Below are positions 44,301 through 56,780 of a stretch of 64,000 nucleotides of DNA, piece after piece. The notes beneath the pieces were generated by a model, which saw only the letters and a program-made list of their open reading frames with translations, had not been told where the DNA came from and did not search any database. The position numbers and the translations under genes were made by a program. Position 1 is the first letter of the stretch. Each line of letters begins with the position of its first letter. The stretch comes from Chrysopilus asiliformis (lineage: Eukaryota; Arthropoda; Insecta; Diptera; Rhagionidae), in contig OZ035961.1 of assembly GCA_964034945.1 (NCBI GenBank), positions 9,594,501 to 9,658,500 of the forward strand, in the 5' to 3' direction.

Positions 44301-47250
44301 AAGGTTAATCCGTTTCCGGATCCGGATCGAAACTCTGTTTAAAATGTATTTTGTGGTTTAAAAAAAATCCACATTAAAACCAGTTTAAAACGAACTGATT
44401 TAATTTAGATCGTATAAATTAAGAAGAAAAAACAAATTCCACAGTTTCATATTCCTGTTTTTTTTTTTTTCATCTTCAAATTTTTTTTACTATAAAAATC
44501 TGTTCAAAAGACGATTCCAATCGTTTTCACTGAATTAATAAAATCATTACCTAAATTATGAATTTTCTTTTCGAATAAATATCTAAAATTCAGATTTACC
44601 CTTTATTAACGGTTGACCTTTTTTCCCTAGATTAAGTTAGTTTTCCGATTTAGCTTCCTTTAGTTGAGATTTCCTTGCTAACATCGGAAAAAGGAAGAGA
44701 AACCGCCATATAAAACGATTTCCAATCCTTGCCTAAGATTTTTTCGATGATGGTATCAGTGAAATGTTTGTCGGTGGCCTTTACCATTTTCTATTCACGT
44801 ATATTACCGCCTTTCGCCAGACGCTATCTCATAATTTTGGAGCCTTGACCCGAAACCTTTGCGTGCCTACCGTTTCAGGAATAATAAAAACACATTAAAA
44901 GACCCAATCTTTGGTATTTTCTCGTTTTTTTCGTATATTTTTCCACTCACACAAACATTGGCATGCATAGTTTTATATCTGTCTTTATAAGCCCATATAT
45001 AAATACGAGTAGGTATATTTATGAATATTGCTATCTATGTAAATCCCCCACTATGTTATTTTATCCCAAGAATAACCAGACACAGAATAGGACCCATATT
45101 TTTCATCCCAAGTATTTTTCTGTACCGCCAAATGCGTCGGGCCGAGGAAGAATTTTTTGAATTGTGTGTATGAGAATTTGAACACATGTACATTACAGTG
45201 GAACCCTAAAATCGATAAATCACAAAATTGGAAATCTTGGTGAAAAACATATCTCCAAAAATTCACACAGTATTTTACTCTCAATTTTTTTTTCAATGTT
45301 ATTAAGTTCAAGATGTAGCAGGGGAGGAGTTTACTGCCAAGGGGTCAATCTTAGCCGGCGAAATCTTTCTTTGAGGAAAACCTACCCAATTGCGGGAACT
45401 GTAAAAATTGTTTTTCGTTTTGTAAAAATTCTTTTTCCTAGGCATCTTTCCAATACTTCCTAAGCAATGTTTACTCGCACAATTTTTTTTTATCAACTTG
45501 CCCATGAGTGATTCCTGTGAGTCATATGACGTTTCTTGCAATTTCCATGAAGTTACAATTTGGTTTGCACATGGCATATCGATTGTGTCGTAATTGTTTG
45601 AGGTCCTAAACTATGGATTAGTTAGTCGCCGTGTTTAAGAAATCAGAATTTTTTCAATATCGAAGTTTTTTCCGATATACATCAACAGGCCAAACGCTTT
45701 TCTGTCCGGAAGTTTTTTGGCAAAGGTGTTAGCTTCGGAACAACCACCGTACTCTCTAGATATAGCACTAGAGAGATGTTTGCGAAAAATGGACATTTTA
45801 GAAAAAATCTGGCCTATACTGAATTTTCTTGTTTTTCCCTTAAAAAAAATCCAGAAATTCTTAAAAAATTGTACTCTTTTCTGAGATCTTCTGTATCCTT
45901 TTTACCCTCAGCACACATACATATTGTATTCCATTTCAAATCCATTCCCACATTAATTCAACCCCTTTTTTCGGTAAGCTGATACTCAGGTGTACCTTAG
46001 ATTCCATCTACCTGATTTGGCAAGGTGTAATCTGCTACTCAGATGAAATCGAGCGTGATGGGATTCGCATGGGGTTTTTTTTGTTGTTGAAACGCAAACA
46101 CGAATACCGCTTTAAAGCAAACAAACAGCCAGCAATGCGAAAAGGCTTTTCCGATCGACCTCTTATTCTTTTCTCTGCAGAGAACAAAAAATAACTATTG
46201 GAGAATTTTGAAAAGTCGGGACTTGGAAAACGAAGTTAAAGGGGAGGAAATTATTCTCTCCCGGATAACTTCTTCATTCTATTCAAATAAATTGAAATTT
46301 TTCTATAATTTCAATTTGTTTGATTTTCTTAAAATACACTTTATTGTTTTACAACTATAGATATTTTATATAGTTTTGTAGTCTAGGTAATTGGAAAGTT
46401 TTGAAGGATACAGAAAGCACTCCTTGCAACAGCACACAGCATTTTATATATTGGAAAAAAAAAATTTTGTGGAACTTTTATCACACCAAAGTGTGTACAC
46501 ACATATGGGACAATGGTTTTATTTATATGAAAGGCTTTACAGAATTGAATAGGAAAACTTTCTGCATTATATTTTCAAAAAATATGAGACTGTGTATATT
46601 AAATTCGAAATAGGTGGGTGGGTGATCATATTTTCCACAAGATTACACACATTCGAACAGAAGTGTCGTACTGTAATCGGCTCGAAGCAGAAAAATCAAA
46701 AGCGGTCCTAGTCTATACACAGAATGGGTATTCATATCTCGGCAATACACACTTTTTTGGTGTTGCAATTGAAATTAAAGTTTTCAGGTCACAGTCATAA
46801 ATTTTTCGCCTTTTCGTTTTCTGTATCTGTTAACGAAAAAACTTTTATCTGCAAATGGTATCATGGTGGGTTGCAATCCGAGTCCTTGCGGAACATAAAG
46901 TTTAGAATTGTTGGGGTGAAAATCATAGCCATGGGGAGAAATACACGAAAAATGGGAGAAAACGTCTCACAATTTAAGTGGGTCACATCTTGTCATCATG
47001 TCTAACCGTTGCCTTGGGGCCATGTGAAAGTAAATTTCTGCTAGGGTAGAAGTTTTCCTTCGTTCCGGTGAGGGACAATGCTCAGTTTCGGCTGGTCAAG
47101 GCTGATTGAACGGAGATGTTTTTCGAGCTTTAAGAGTTTTTATAGAGAAAAAGTACTTGAATTTTTTATTCAATCGATGTAATTTCTACTGCGTTGAAAA
47201 ATATTCTCATGAAATGTACCTAATAGTCTTATTTGAAAGCATCGTTAAAT
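41391..47250. other. 5.9 kb without a recognised gene
   Basis: AT-rich sequence. Degenerate TGGTTTTGGTT repeats lie at 43863-43965, and TCCGGATCCGGA, a near palindrome, lies near 44314. Frames of up to 93 codons show no domain, and no transposon ends were identified. Conserved regulatory elements could be present but cannot be told by eye. Confidence 0.45.
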
Positions 47251-47254
47251 CACG

Positions 47255-47425
47255 GGTGTGGAGTCGGAGTCGCGCAGTGAGAATTATAGATTTTTGCCCG
47301 CAGTCGGAGTCTTTATAGAAAAAACTTAAAGTTGCACAAAAGGTCGGAATCGGATTTGGTCTTTAAAAATTTGCGGCGATGCGTCAAAGTCGGAGTCAGG
47401 GTTTTTTTAACACGACTCCGCGCTT
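47255..47425. repeat. Miniature element remnant with GGAGTCGGAGTCG ends
   Basis: GTGTGGAGTCGGAGTCGCGC at the left, GTCGGAGTC and GTCGGAATCGG inside, and CACGACTCCGCGCTTCTGC at the right form a degenerate inverted-repeat structure built of GGAGTC units. Class unknown, possibly hAT. Confidence 0.5.
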
Positions 47426-47539
47426 CTGCTTTAAAAATGAGAAAATATACAAACGATAGAACATGATTTTATATTATTATTCCATACAGCAAATGCCAAG
47501 TGGAAATCTACATATAAAGCCAAATACCATTGACTCACT

Positions 47540-47850
47540 TAATCAGAAACTCATGACAGTATCTGCCGAACCACTAAACCGATTGAAATTTCAAATTTCG
47601 AAACGGAAGCTCGCGTGAAGATAACGCAAATATCCTTTTTCCGATTTTTTTCTCGGAAAAACTGGCTTTAGAAGGTTTTAGGGCTCACTGATCACTAATT
47701 TGACGTCAGAATTTCAAAATTCGAAACCGGAGGTTCGTAAAGCATAACGATTTTTTCAAAAGTTTTTAAGTTATTTATTTGCTTTTTGGTGTGAATAAAA
47801 ACTGATGCAAAAAAATTTAACCCGGCAAAGACGGGTATGTAAGATTGTTG
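47540..47850 (+). repeat. Helentron-like family IIIb copy
   Basis: GAACCACTAAACCGATTGAA, two GGGCTCACTGATCAC-type segments, and the 3' hairpin AACCCGGCAAAGACGGGTAT at about 47819-47838. It is directly followed by a family III copy. Confidence 0.65.
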
Positions 47851-47865
47851 TTTAATCATATCATA

Positions 47866-48350
47866 CGCATACTAATATATAAAAATGGGTTGGTGTCTGT
47901 CTGTCTGTTCCTCTTTCACACAAAAACGGCTGAACCGATTGACTTGAAATTTGGCATGAGTGTCTGTAGTAGTTCTGGTTCCAACAGAGGCATACGGAAA
48001 AGTAGCGCGAGGGGTGGGGGGGGGGGGGCGGTAAGGGGAGGGGGTAAAGTGATTTCGAAACTTAGTTTTTGCGCTATGTTACTCTTTTGTGGGGAAACTA
48101 CTGAACCGATTGGCCTGAAATTTGACATAGATGTTCGTCGGGGGTCTAGCCCCATTAAAAAGTAGCCCGAGAGGTGGGGGGAGTAGGGGAGGGGGTAAAG
48201 TCATCTCGAAACTTAGTTTTCCCTCTATGTTACTCTTTCGCGGGGAAACTACTGAACCGATTGGCCTGAAGTTTAGCTCCAACATAGACCATAAAAAAAA
48301 ATTTTTTTTTTAAACTTAACCCAGCAACGACGGGTATGCAAGCTAGTAAA
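47866..48350 (+). mobile_element. Helentron-like family III copy with tandem monomers
   Basis: 5' CATACTAATATATAAAAATG, (GTCT)n, CAAAAACGGCTGAACCGATT. Then come two to three body monomers of about 145 bases, each with GAACCGATTGGCCTGAA, a G-rich run and TCGAAACTTAGTTTT. 3' end AACCCAGCAACGACGGGTAT with GCAAGCTAGT. Confidence 0.85.
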
Positions 48351-49909
48351 TTATAAGTCATCATTGAACTGCACTATCATAATATTTGTAAAAGTCAATT
48401 ATTCGAGTGATTTTTAGAAACTCTTTAAAAATAGAGTGATCATTTGAATATTTTTATGAAAGACAATCCACTGTCATTCAATTCGCATAAAATTTTATTT
48501 CATGAATAATATTTCTTCATTGCAATTAATTCATTTACGGCCCGTTGCCTTCAATTAAGATCATCATCTGCATATATTAATAATAAATTTTCCATTTTCC
48601 TTCCTTTTTAGCGTATATACATATTTTTTTTTTACTTTTCCCATTATATTCAAATAAAGTTCACGCCATAAGCTAAGCAACCGTAAAATGCTTAAGTCTC
48701 AACTTTGCATAAATTTTATGTGCGTCATGTTTAAATGTATGAATTGATACTTAAATGCAAATTACAATTGCTGCACAAATATAATTTATTGTCACTTAAG
48801 TGAATGCAATTTGATGCGTGGTGATGTTTGGGCAATGGTGTCGTCGTCGCATAAAAAAATATGAAATAAAAAGTTTTCTTTTTATTATTCAAGGAAGACC
48901 TCGAAAATGGGAATATATTTTTTTTTTATTTCAAATTATGAACGAATGAATGAATGAAAGCGTGTGGATGTACTAGAAGTATGATTTTATGGTCGAAAAT
49001 ATTTCATGTGCCGGTAAATTTTTATTAAAGCATAATAAATGTCAAGAGTGTAAAGAAAATTTAAATATACGCTAAAGTGCGACTTTTGTATAGTTTGAGG
49101 AGGCACACTTTAAAAATAATGAACTCCTTTGTGCCTCAATCAATTTTTTTTGGTATGAAATTCAAGGTTAACATTTGCATAACACAATGAAGATGAAAAA
49201 TACCACAAGTGTTGATGTTAAAATTGTTCAATTTGTATGAAATCATGAATTAATCGTACCAGGTTCATGAAAAAAATCAACGGGAAGGTAACGAAAATTA
49301 ATTGTAGACACAGAGCATGGATTAACTCTTCTTTGGCAACAGTGGTGCTTTCAATTTAAATCTGCATTTGATTTTAGCATCCACAAATTTTCACCTGCTA
49401 CCCAGTTTTTTGAAAAACTTCCGTTTTCTGAAAAATGCTGCTGCTTTTCATGAAATTTTCGATTTTTTTATATTTTTATTGCATTTTGAAGAAATTAAAT
49501 TCCCTTAATTTTTTTACAAAACCAAATTGAAACAAATATTTCCTCTGATCGTTCTTTCCATGCACACAAAAAAATTTTTATCACTTTTTTTAGACACAAA
49601 AAGGGGGTCGTAAGATTCAGATTTCGCCCTGGGCACCGCTGCGCCTTCGTATGACCCTGCCACTCGTTTTAAAAATATACGAGCACATAAATGACGAAAT
49701 TTGTAACTATTTTTTCAAAGAATTCGATAAAAAACTCCGCTTGCGGCACATTCTATCGGGGGCGTTTGGTGTACATTTATTCATGGAAAAGAAGTGGAAT
49801 CTTATGATTTTAGCATGAGCCCCGTAACTATGGCCAAAGTGGTTTTCCATAACAGAGTGGCCTCAATGTAATTTTCGCGGACGGCGGGCCGATTCTGGAA
49901 CTAAGGTTG
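48351..49909. other. No gene recognised
   Basis: AT-rich DNA. A short GC-richer piece near 49605-49665 (CCTGGGCACCGCTGCGCC) may be a transposon fragment. Confidence 0.45.
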
Positions 49910-50450
49910 ATTTTTCTGTAAGAAAATGTTTTTAGCGGATGCCTGAAACAAACAGCGAAATTCGCACATTTGGGCTGGAGCCCCAAAAACTGTCCTGCAA
50001 CCGAATTCAAAAACGTGCAATCCGACTGATTGGAGACAAATCTTTGACAGATTCATTACCGTCTCTTGAGCATCGTCGCTCTGTTGGGGTACTCAGCATA
50101 TTCTAGATATTTTCATGGGAAATGTTCCACCGAAATTTCCCAACTTATTCCTCCACGGTATGTGTTCCCTAGACCGTCTCGTGCACCCGAACGCGCACAC
50201 GACTTCTTTCTTGAGCCTCCCCGGTTTCGAACAGTAAAGTTTAGGGGTTCCTTTATTCCGCGAACAACAAGACTTTGGAACGATCTACCATCCAATGTGT
50301 TCCCCCAGGACTATAAGCCGCAGAAGCTCAAGGAGAACATAAATCGGCATCTCCTTTTGTCCTTCCGACCATCCCGAGCTGTGCTTCGGCATTAAAGGGT
50401 CTTCCCCTAAGCTCTGGCTGGAACTAAAAAAAAAAAATAATAATAATGGT
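49910..50450 (+). pseudogene. 3' end of a non-LTR retrotransposon (LINE), frameshifted
   Basis: Three frames together read like the C-terminus of a LINE ORF2 (after the reverse transcriptase): WAGAPKTVLQ (49970-49999), then RIQKRAIRLIGDKSLTDSLP with SLEHRRSVGVLSIF ended by TAG, then SRYFHGKCSTEISQLIPPRY through TTRLWNDLPSNVFPQDYKP to a stop near 50395. At least two frameshifts and one stop separate the pieces. A short 3' untranslated part and an A12 run with (TAA)n near 50429-50446 form the tail. The insertion is 5'-truncated and dead. This ORF2 tail is common in Jockey/RTE-like elements of insects, but the clade is not settled. Confidence 0.85.
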
Positions 50451-52009
50451 ATAATCAAGTCGACGTAAATTACGCCGGCAAAACTACTTAGCAGAATGTT
50501 CGAAGACGAGCTGTAAAAACTTAAAATTAGTGTCAAATTTTTAGGGACAACCCCTAGCGTAGAAGAAGGAGATGTTTTGAAGGACAAAAATTAGGATAAC
50601 TTTGTTTTTTAAGATAATTTTTATTTTTTCAACTATTTTAAGATAATTTCTATTTTTTCAACATTTCAAGTAAAATTCTTTGACAAATAGATACTCTCGT
50701 TATCAAAAGTTTTCTTGAAATACAACCTATTACGAAATTCTCATGTTTCAGATGCCTAAGGAAGCAAAATCAAAGACGAAATAATTCTAAAAGTATTTAA
50801 AAGGGTGATTATTGCCTACCTTGAACAAAACGTAACATTATATCTATTGATCCTTGATCCAACGACTTTTATCGTATCGTATTTACCATCGATTCTATTT
50901 AAATATCCCATTTAATCCTTCTAATAAACATAATCTCTTATCCATTACTTAAAAGGAATGGATTTATTTGTGTCGATTTTTTCTCCTTTATTTGTTTCAT
51001 TTTTGTGTGTTTCTAACGTTGCGTCATCCCAAAAGCTTCTTCCGAAAAATTAATTGGAATATATTGATTTATGGATGCTTCATTTAATAGATTCATTGTG
51101 CGTCTGTCAACTATATATGTGAAAAGTAAACAATTCCATTCCGCATACAATCACGTATATTGATAATGAATTCATATTATTTTTTGGGACTACGAATTTA
51201 TCTCTTAAACTATAAGCTAGAAATGCAGTGGTATTTTGTCATTCCACAACGGGCCAAATAGTCAACTCGAAAGATCGTTACTTCGTAAAAATTCTCTGAT
51301 ATTTCCTTGTTGATAGTTGCTGGGTATAGTGAATTTAGTAGAATAACCAAATATCGAAATAGGTATGAAGTTTGGTTTCTGCAAGAATCTTTTTGGTACA
51401 TTTCTATCAATATAACTATATAACTAAGATAAAATTCTGTGCGTGATGATGTATAGCCACATCCTTGCAACGTCTGACAAAATATCCTCCACATGGCTTG
51501 CTTTACTGAAAAAAACACATACAAAAAAATCCACACTATACAATAAAAGCAACGTGAATAGAGGAAAACCTCGATTTACTTTTTTATTTCCTCTGCCGAG
51601 CCACGTATTTATTATACGGTTTTCCCTATTTTTCCATTGTATTGATTTATGGTTCTTCCTTACATCATCCAGCCTGCGACTATAGTATTTTTGTGTTAGA
51701 GTATGTTTTCATCGCATAGTGCGGAGACAAGGGAAAATACGCCTAGAGCTTTACATCACTGAAATTTCCTTTCAATTCGAAATTTTCCCTTCAGTCCGCG
51801 AACGCATACTTTTTTCCCAAATTTTGTGTCCTTTATTGCTTTCTTACTGGGCTGGGCATTCGTTTAGCAATCCGTGCGATATGTTGTCGAGGTGGGGTAT
51901 TTTTTTCCTTTCTCATAAAAATTCTAATAGATCAACAAATAAATGCCCTATTGGGGAAGTTCCTGATTTTGGAAAAAATCGATTTCTGAGAAAATATGAA
52001 AATTCATTT
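50451..52009. other. No gene recognised
   Basis: AT-rich sequence. A 16-base unit AAGATAATTTTTATTT is repeated near 50611 and 50640. No exon or transposon end identified. Confidence 0.45.
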
Positions 52010-53075
52010 ATTATAGTTACAAAATTTCAAGTCTCAAAATTTCGGACTATTCCTTCCCACCTTCCGCATACCAACGAAACAGTTTTTCATAATTCCCTCG
52101 AAAACGGTTAGTCGATTGAAAAATGTATAAATATAAAATGTGTTCATAATAGGATTTTACATAACTCACCCATACATCAAAATCCAATCGGACCACTGGT
52201 TTCCCCCTCTACCATACAAATGAAATACTTCTTTCCTGTTTTGTCGAAAACTGTGCATCGTATCGGCAAATTTATGAAGATGAAATGTGTTTAGAATATG
52301 AATTTACATAACTTAACTATACTTCAAAATCCAGCTGGTCCACTCCTTCCCCCATCCTCAAACAAATTGAATACTCTTTTTTTATTTCCTCGAAAACGGT
52401 GAGTCGTATTGAAAAATTTCTAAAGGTAAAATCTAAAGGTGAAATTTTACATAACCGTTCCATACATAAAAATCCAATTGACCACTCCTTACTCCTATAC
52501 AAATGGATATCATACTAATCATCATACTAATATATAAAAATGAGTTGGTGTCTGTCTGTCTATCTGTCTGTCTGTTCCTCTTTCACGCAAAAACGGCTGA
52601 ACCAATTGACTTGAAAAATTTGGCATGAGTATCTGTGGTAGTTCTGATTCCAACATAAGGATATGGAAAAGTAGCGCGAGGGGTGGGGGGAATAAGGGGA
52701 GGGGGTAAAGTGATTTCGAAACTTAGTTTTTGCGCTATGTTACTCTTTCGCGGGGAAATTACTGAACCGATTGGCCTGAAATTTGGCATAGATGTTCGTC
52801 GGGGGTCCAGCCCCAACATAGATCCATTAAAAGGTAGCCCGAAAGGTGGGGGGAGTAAGGGGAGGGGTAAAGTAATCTCGAAACTTAGCTCTTACTCTAT
52901 GTTACCCTTTCGCGGGGAAACTACCGAGCCGATTGGCCTGAAGTTTAGCTCCAACATAGACCATCCCCGGCAACGACGGGTATGCAAACTACTTTTAAAT
53001 AAATATTTTGTCAGTCATAATATAGAGTATTTGACGTTTGGCCCCTGGCAATTGTAGCTTTTCTTATGCTTTAAC
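52010..53075 (+). mobile_element. DINE-like family II copy with three tandem monomers, split by a family III element
   Basis: Three units of about 140 bases run from 52085 to 52510, each with TCGAAAACGGTGAGTC-like, AAAATGTGTTTAGAAT-like and CATACATCAAAATCCAAT-like segments. After the inserted family III element the copy resumes with TATTTTGTCAGTCATAATAT and ends GGCCCCTGGCAATTGTAGC, TTTTCTTATG. Internal tandem units are also known from DINE-TR1 elements of Drosophila. Confidence 0.8.
52510..52993 (+). mobile_element. Helentron-like family III copy nested in family II
   Basis: 5' CATACTAATATATAAAAATG preceded by a duplicate ATCATACTAAT, (GTCT)n at 52550-52575, two body monomers, and 3' hairpin CCCCGGCAACGACGGGTATG with CAAACTACT. 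The flanking family II sequence continues on both sides. Confidence 0.85.
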
Positions 53076-54289
53076 CCTAAAGATAGAAATTGTTCAAATA
53101 AGGGAATTTGGTACCCAAAATAGCACACCGGCAAAAAAGTTGGTCATTTTGTAAAAATTTTCCTAACACCCATTTCCAAACCAATCGAATCGGCCTCTTC
53201 GCCACTTTACTATTTCCCGTATTTTTTTCTTCATATGGGTAACCAAAAAAAATCCTTCTAGGATATACATATCTTAGTATATATTGCGATTGCGTTTCAT
53301 AATTTTTATTTGCTGGTGTAGAACGAAACAAAGATTTCATTTTATTGATAGTCTGCTTTGGATTCTGACGGCCGATACGTGAAATGGTTTTGACATTTTG
53401 TAAATTAAGTGGAAAGTCGTAGTTTTATATATCATGGCACTCGGACCCTAAACGTGGAGGGTTGCTTCTATACGATCTATTTGACCGTTTTTAGTTTTTG
53501 GTCGTCTGTTCACGGCAGTACCATTATCGTCGTTCACATTATTTGACGTGAACGCTATTGCCGGAAAATCGACAAATCGACAAATATATATATATGTAGT
53601 AATATCCTAACTATATTTATTTGTATATGAAAAATTCTGATTTCTGTTGTTCTTCCAGGACTTTCCTACACACTTGACGCCGTCCTTGTGTTGTGTTATT
53701 ATTAGTCTTAGTACTTATTTGAAGCACTAATAATAGCTGCCGAACACGATAGATGGCCATTGGTCAATATAATACGAGGACTCGTTTATTCACCGCATTC
53801 AAACTGACCGATGTTATAGTAGTTCAGGTTTCGGTTCACTCTCAGGTTTAGCCTAGGCAATATATTAAAGGCATCCAGTGAAAATAATGTACGGTGATGT
53901 GAAAACAATTGATAGCACACTCGGCTTTCATTTAACATCAAGCATACGTCCAGAGCCATTCTAGAGTTAATCATACGATATGTTGAAACAGAAACAATCA
54001 GTTTTCCAACCAAATTGATTTATGTTTCGCAAAATAACATTGAAAATAAAACGACGATATAAAAATAAGGAAAACGAAAAAATGCGAATCGTGTAAGGGT
54101 TTTTTTTTTAACATTGTTAATGTTCAAAACATGCCATATTAATAAACTAAATGTACAATTTATTTTTTTAGAAAAATAGAAAACCTTCCGGAGACGTAGA
54201 AAGAAAAATTGAATTAAGGATTTGAAAAATACAGAATAAGTTTTCCACTAATCGTTAAGTTTTTACCAAGAGCAAAAAGTGTTTACGAT
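53076..54289. other. No gene recognised
   Basis: AT-rich with a short TA run at 53586-53595. Nothing identified. Confidence 0.45.
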
Positions 54290-54445
54290 TTCCTTGAAAA
54301 CAGTGCATCAAATAGAAAATGTATTTAAAATGTGATTCCTGCATAATTTTTCTATACATCAAAATCCTATTGAGATTTTTTTTCCTCATATTCAAAAAAA
54401 TATCATCACCCGAGTAACGCCGGCTACGTGCAAGCTCGTAGAGAT
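54290..54445 (+). repeat. Chimeric Helentron-like fragment
   Basis: A family II-like monomer (CCTTGAAAACAGTGCATCA, CATCAAAATCC) is joined to a family III-like 3' end (CACCCGAGTAACGCCGGCTA with GTGCAAGCTCGTAG). Either one old recombinant element or two abutting fragments. Confidence 0.5.
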
Positions 54446-55984
54446 TTTTTTTCTATTCAAATCCATGACAGTGTGTGACGTTGGTTTTATATGAAAATGA
54501 TAAATTAATAATAGTCTTTAGATCTTCTTAAAAGATTTTCCATTCCATGTATTTTCACATCTCCTCAAATGTAAATTTAATAATTCACGTTTGCTGTTAC
54601 TGCCAGTATCTGGAACCAGACAAAAGCGGAAATGTATTTCCCGTCTTTTATGTTATAGAAAACATTTAAAATAAAAAATAAATAAAAAACAGGGAAGTCT
54701 CCAATAGAAATGTTAAAGGAAAACATTTGAAGCCATGTGTATGATTCTCGTTTGCTGAATCCCCTAGCATAAATAAGCTGGTATGGCATTTGACTGTGTG
54801 ATTCTGTGGCAAGCTTTTTTTTTTAATATACGCCATTTTTAACTACGGAAAATATCCATTTTGACATAAACGAATAAAAAAATCACAGGAGTTAAATTTT
54901 AGCAAACATCTTGTCAGAAACTCAAACTGTTGGCAAGATAAAAATTTTATTTTTAGCATATTTTCATATTCTGATATCCTTCGACTGAATTAGTTCCATA
55001 TTAATAAAAATATTTTTATCTTGACTCTCACAAAGAAATCCACAACAAAAATAGATACAAGGTGTACTCCGAAGAATCCAAATAACAGACCATACCTATG
55101 CCAAAATAAGTTTAAATGGGAAATATATTAATATTACATGTTTTCGACGTGATGGTAGGTAGAAGGACAATAACAATAATAACCTTAAGTGAAAAATTCA
55201 AAATGAAGGAAGTATGATTTTTTTCATAATTCCGTTTATTTACAAGGATTAAATGAAGGATAATTCCGTACAAAATCGCATGAAGACTACGAATAAATCT
55301 CTGTTTCACTTTAAAAATGATTCTGTATTAATCGCATTTACCTATGTATCTGTATGGGAAATTTCATAACGAACGTATTTAGGCAGTAATGTTCAAGCAT
55401 TCGTAGAATCCTATATAGGGAGAAATAAATAAAACAAGAAGATAATAATTCTTTTCAAGTTAACAAAGGAAATCAGCTTGTTATACATTATATAAGTAAG
55501 ACGATACTTAAAAACGATACTTTTATCTAAGACGTATCTAAGATGATACTTTGATCATTATATAATACTTGCTATGGTAGTCCATTGTTTCTTTGTGGAA
55601 AGAAAATTCCCAAAAATATAATAAAAAATATATTAAAAATTAGTTTCCCCTCAAGTTGAGAAAATATTCTCCTTTCTAACATTGAAGTATAAATAAGAGG
55701 ACAAATGGAACGACTTTTAGTAAGAAAAATTTAATTTTCAGGATTTGTTTAAAACGTTTGAATTGAATTTTGGAACACCTTTTCTCTATTTTCTCGGAAA
55801 CGGTGAATACAAGGGATATTACCAAATTTAACACTCTGCACACGTACTTTTTCTCTTCTTTTTCTTTATTTGCTTATTAATTTTTTATTAAATTATACAA
55901 AATTATAAATATTTCATACAAGAAACATATTTTAATTCGGTAAAAATACCATGATTTATGGTATTTTCACCAAAGTTTTTCTTT
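54446..55984. other. No gene recognised
   Basis: AT-rich. A weak family II trace (TTTTCTCGGAAACGGTGAAT) lies near 55788. No exon seen. Confidence 0.4.
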
Positions 55985-56195
55985 CCGTGTAGTATCGAAA
56001 AACTTATAGAGACAAAATGTTTTTGAATATGATTTTACATAATCGTTCCATTAATCAAAATCCAATTGGACCAATCCCTACCTCCTGTCCCACACAAACG
56101 GATTTTTTTCATGAAAATTTCGTCTACCCTCATATAGAGTATTTCGCGATTGCCTCCTGGTAATTGTAGCTTTTCTTATGTTTTAAACTTTTCTT
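55985..56195 (+). repeat. DINE-like family II, last monomer and 3' end
   Basis: CCATTAATCAAAATCCAATTG, then CATATAGAGTATTTCGCGAT and TGGTAATTGTAGCTTTTCTT with ATG. The 5' part is missing. Confidence 0.75.
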
Positions 56196-56292
56196 GAAGA
56201 ACATAAAAATCACAATTAAAAAAATTAATTAAAACCAAAAATTAATTTAACACTAAATCATTAACCATTCATTGGTGGGGTGGGGTAGCACA

Positions 56293-56449
56293 TACCCCAC
56301 CACAGAAACGAAGGAATAAGACCTCTGGTCAACGGACCAAAAGTGAACAGTATTGACCTATTGAATGACCAAACATGTATGTGAAATTTCATTACTGTAG
56401 CTCAAGTAATTCTTGAGAAATTTAACCCCTCGTTTCTGTGATGGGGGCC
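56293..56449. repeat. Inverted repeat with GTTTCTGTGRTGGGG ends
   Basis: CCCCACCACAGAAACGAAGG at the left and the inverse CCCCCATCACAGAAACGAGG at the right match at most positions. A local hairpin (GTGGGGT...ACCCCAC) precedes the left arm. Probably a small foldback element of unknown class. Confidence 0.5.
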
Positions 56450-56780
56450 AAAACACCAACAAAGGGTTACAAAACAATCACTGGAGGCAACAAATGATGT
56501 AGAAGAGTTAAAGCTATCAAGTTTCGTCCATCTGAAATCTGGACCAAAAATTGTACATTTTGCTGTATTTTTCATAAACGAAACTCTGAAATCACATTTC
56601 TACATAATTTTCATTATTTTATGGCCTCTAATATTCTCGCACATTAGTTACCTATAAAAAATGGTGAAACTGATTTTTAAATAAAGAAAAAACAATTTTT
56701 TTACGTATTAAATATTTTAAAAAATCAAACTTTCTTAGACTTTCAACATTTGATGCACAAAGAAATCAACTTAGTCACAA

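Noticed and set aside
50285..50587. 100-codon minus-strand frame near the LINE tail
   Set aside because: Antisense of the LINE remnant and its tail; the plus strand explains the sequence.
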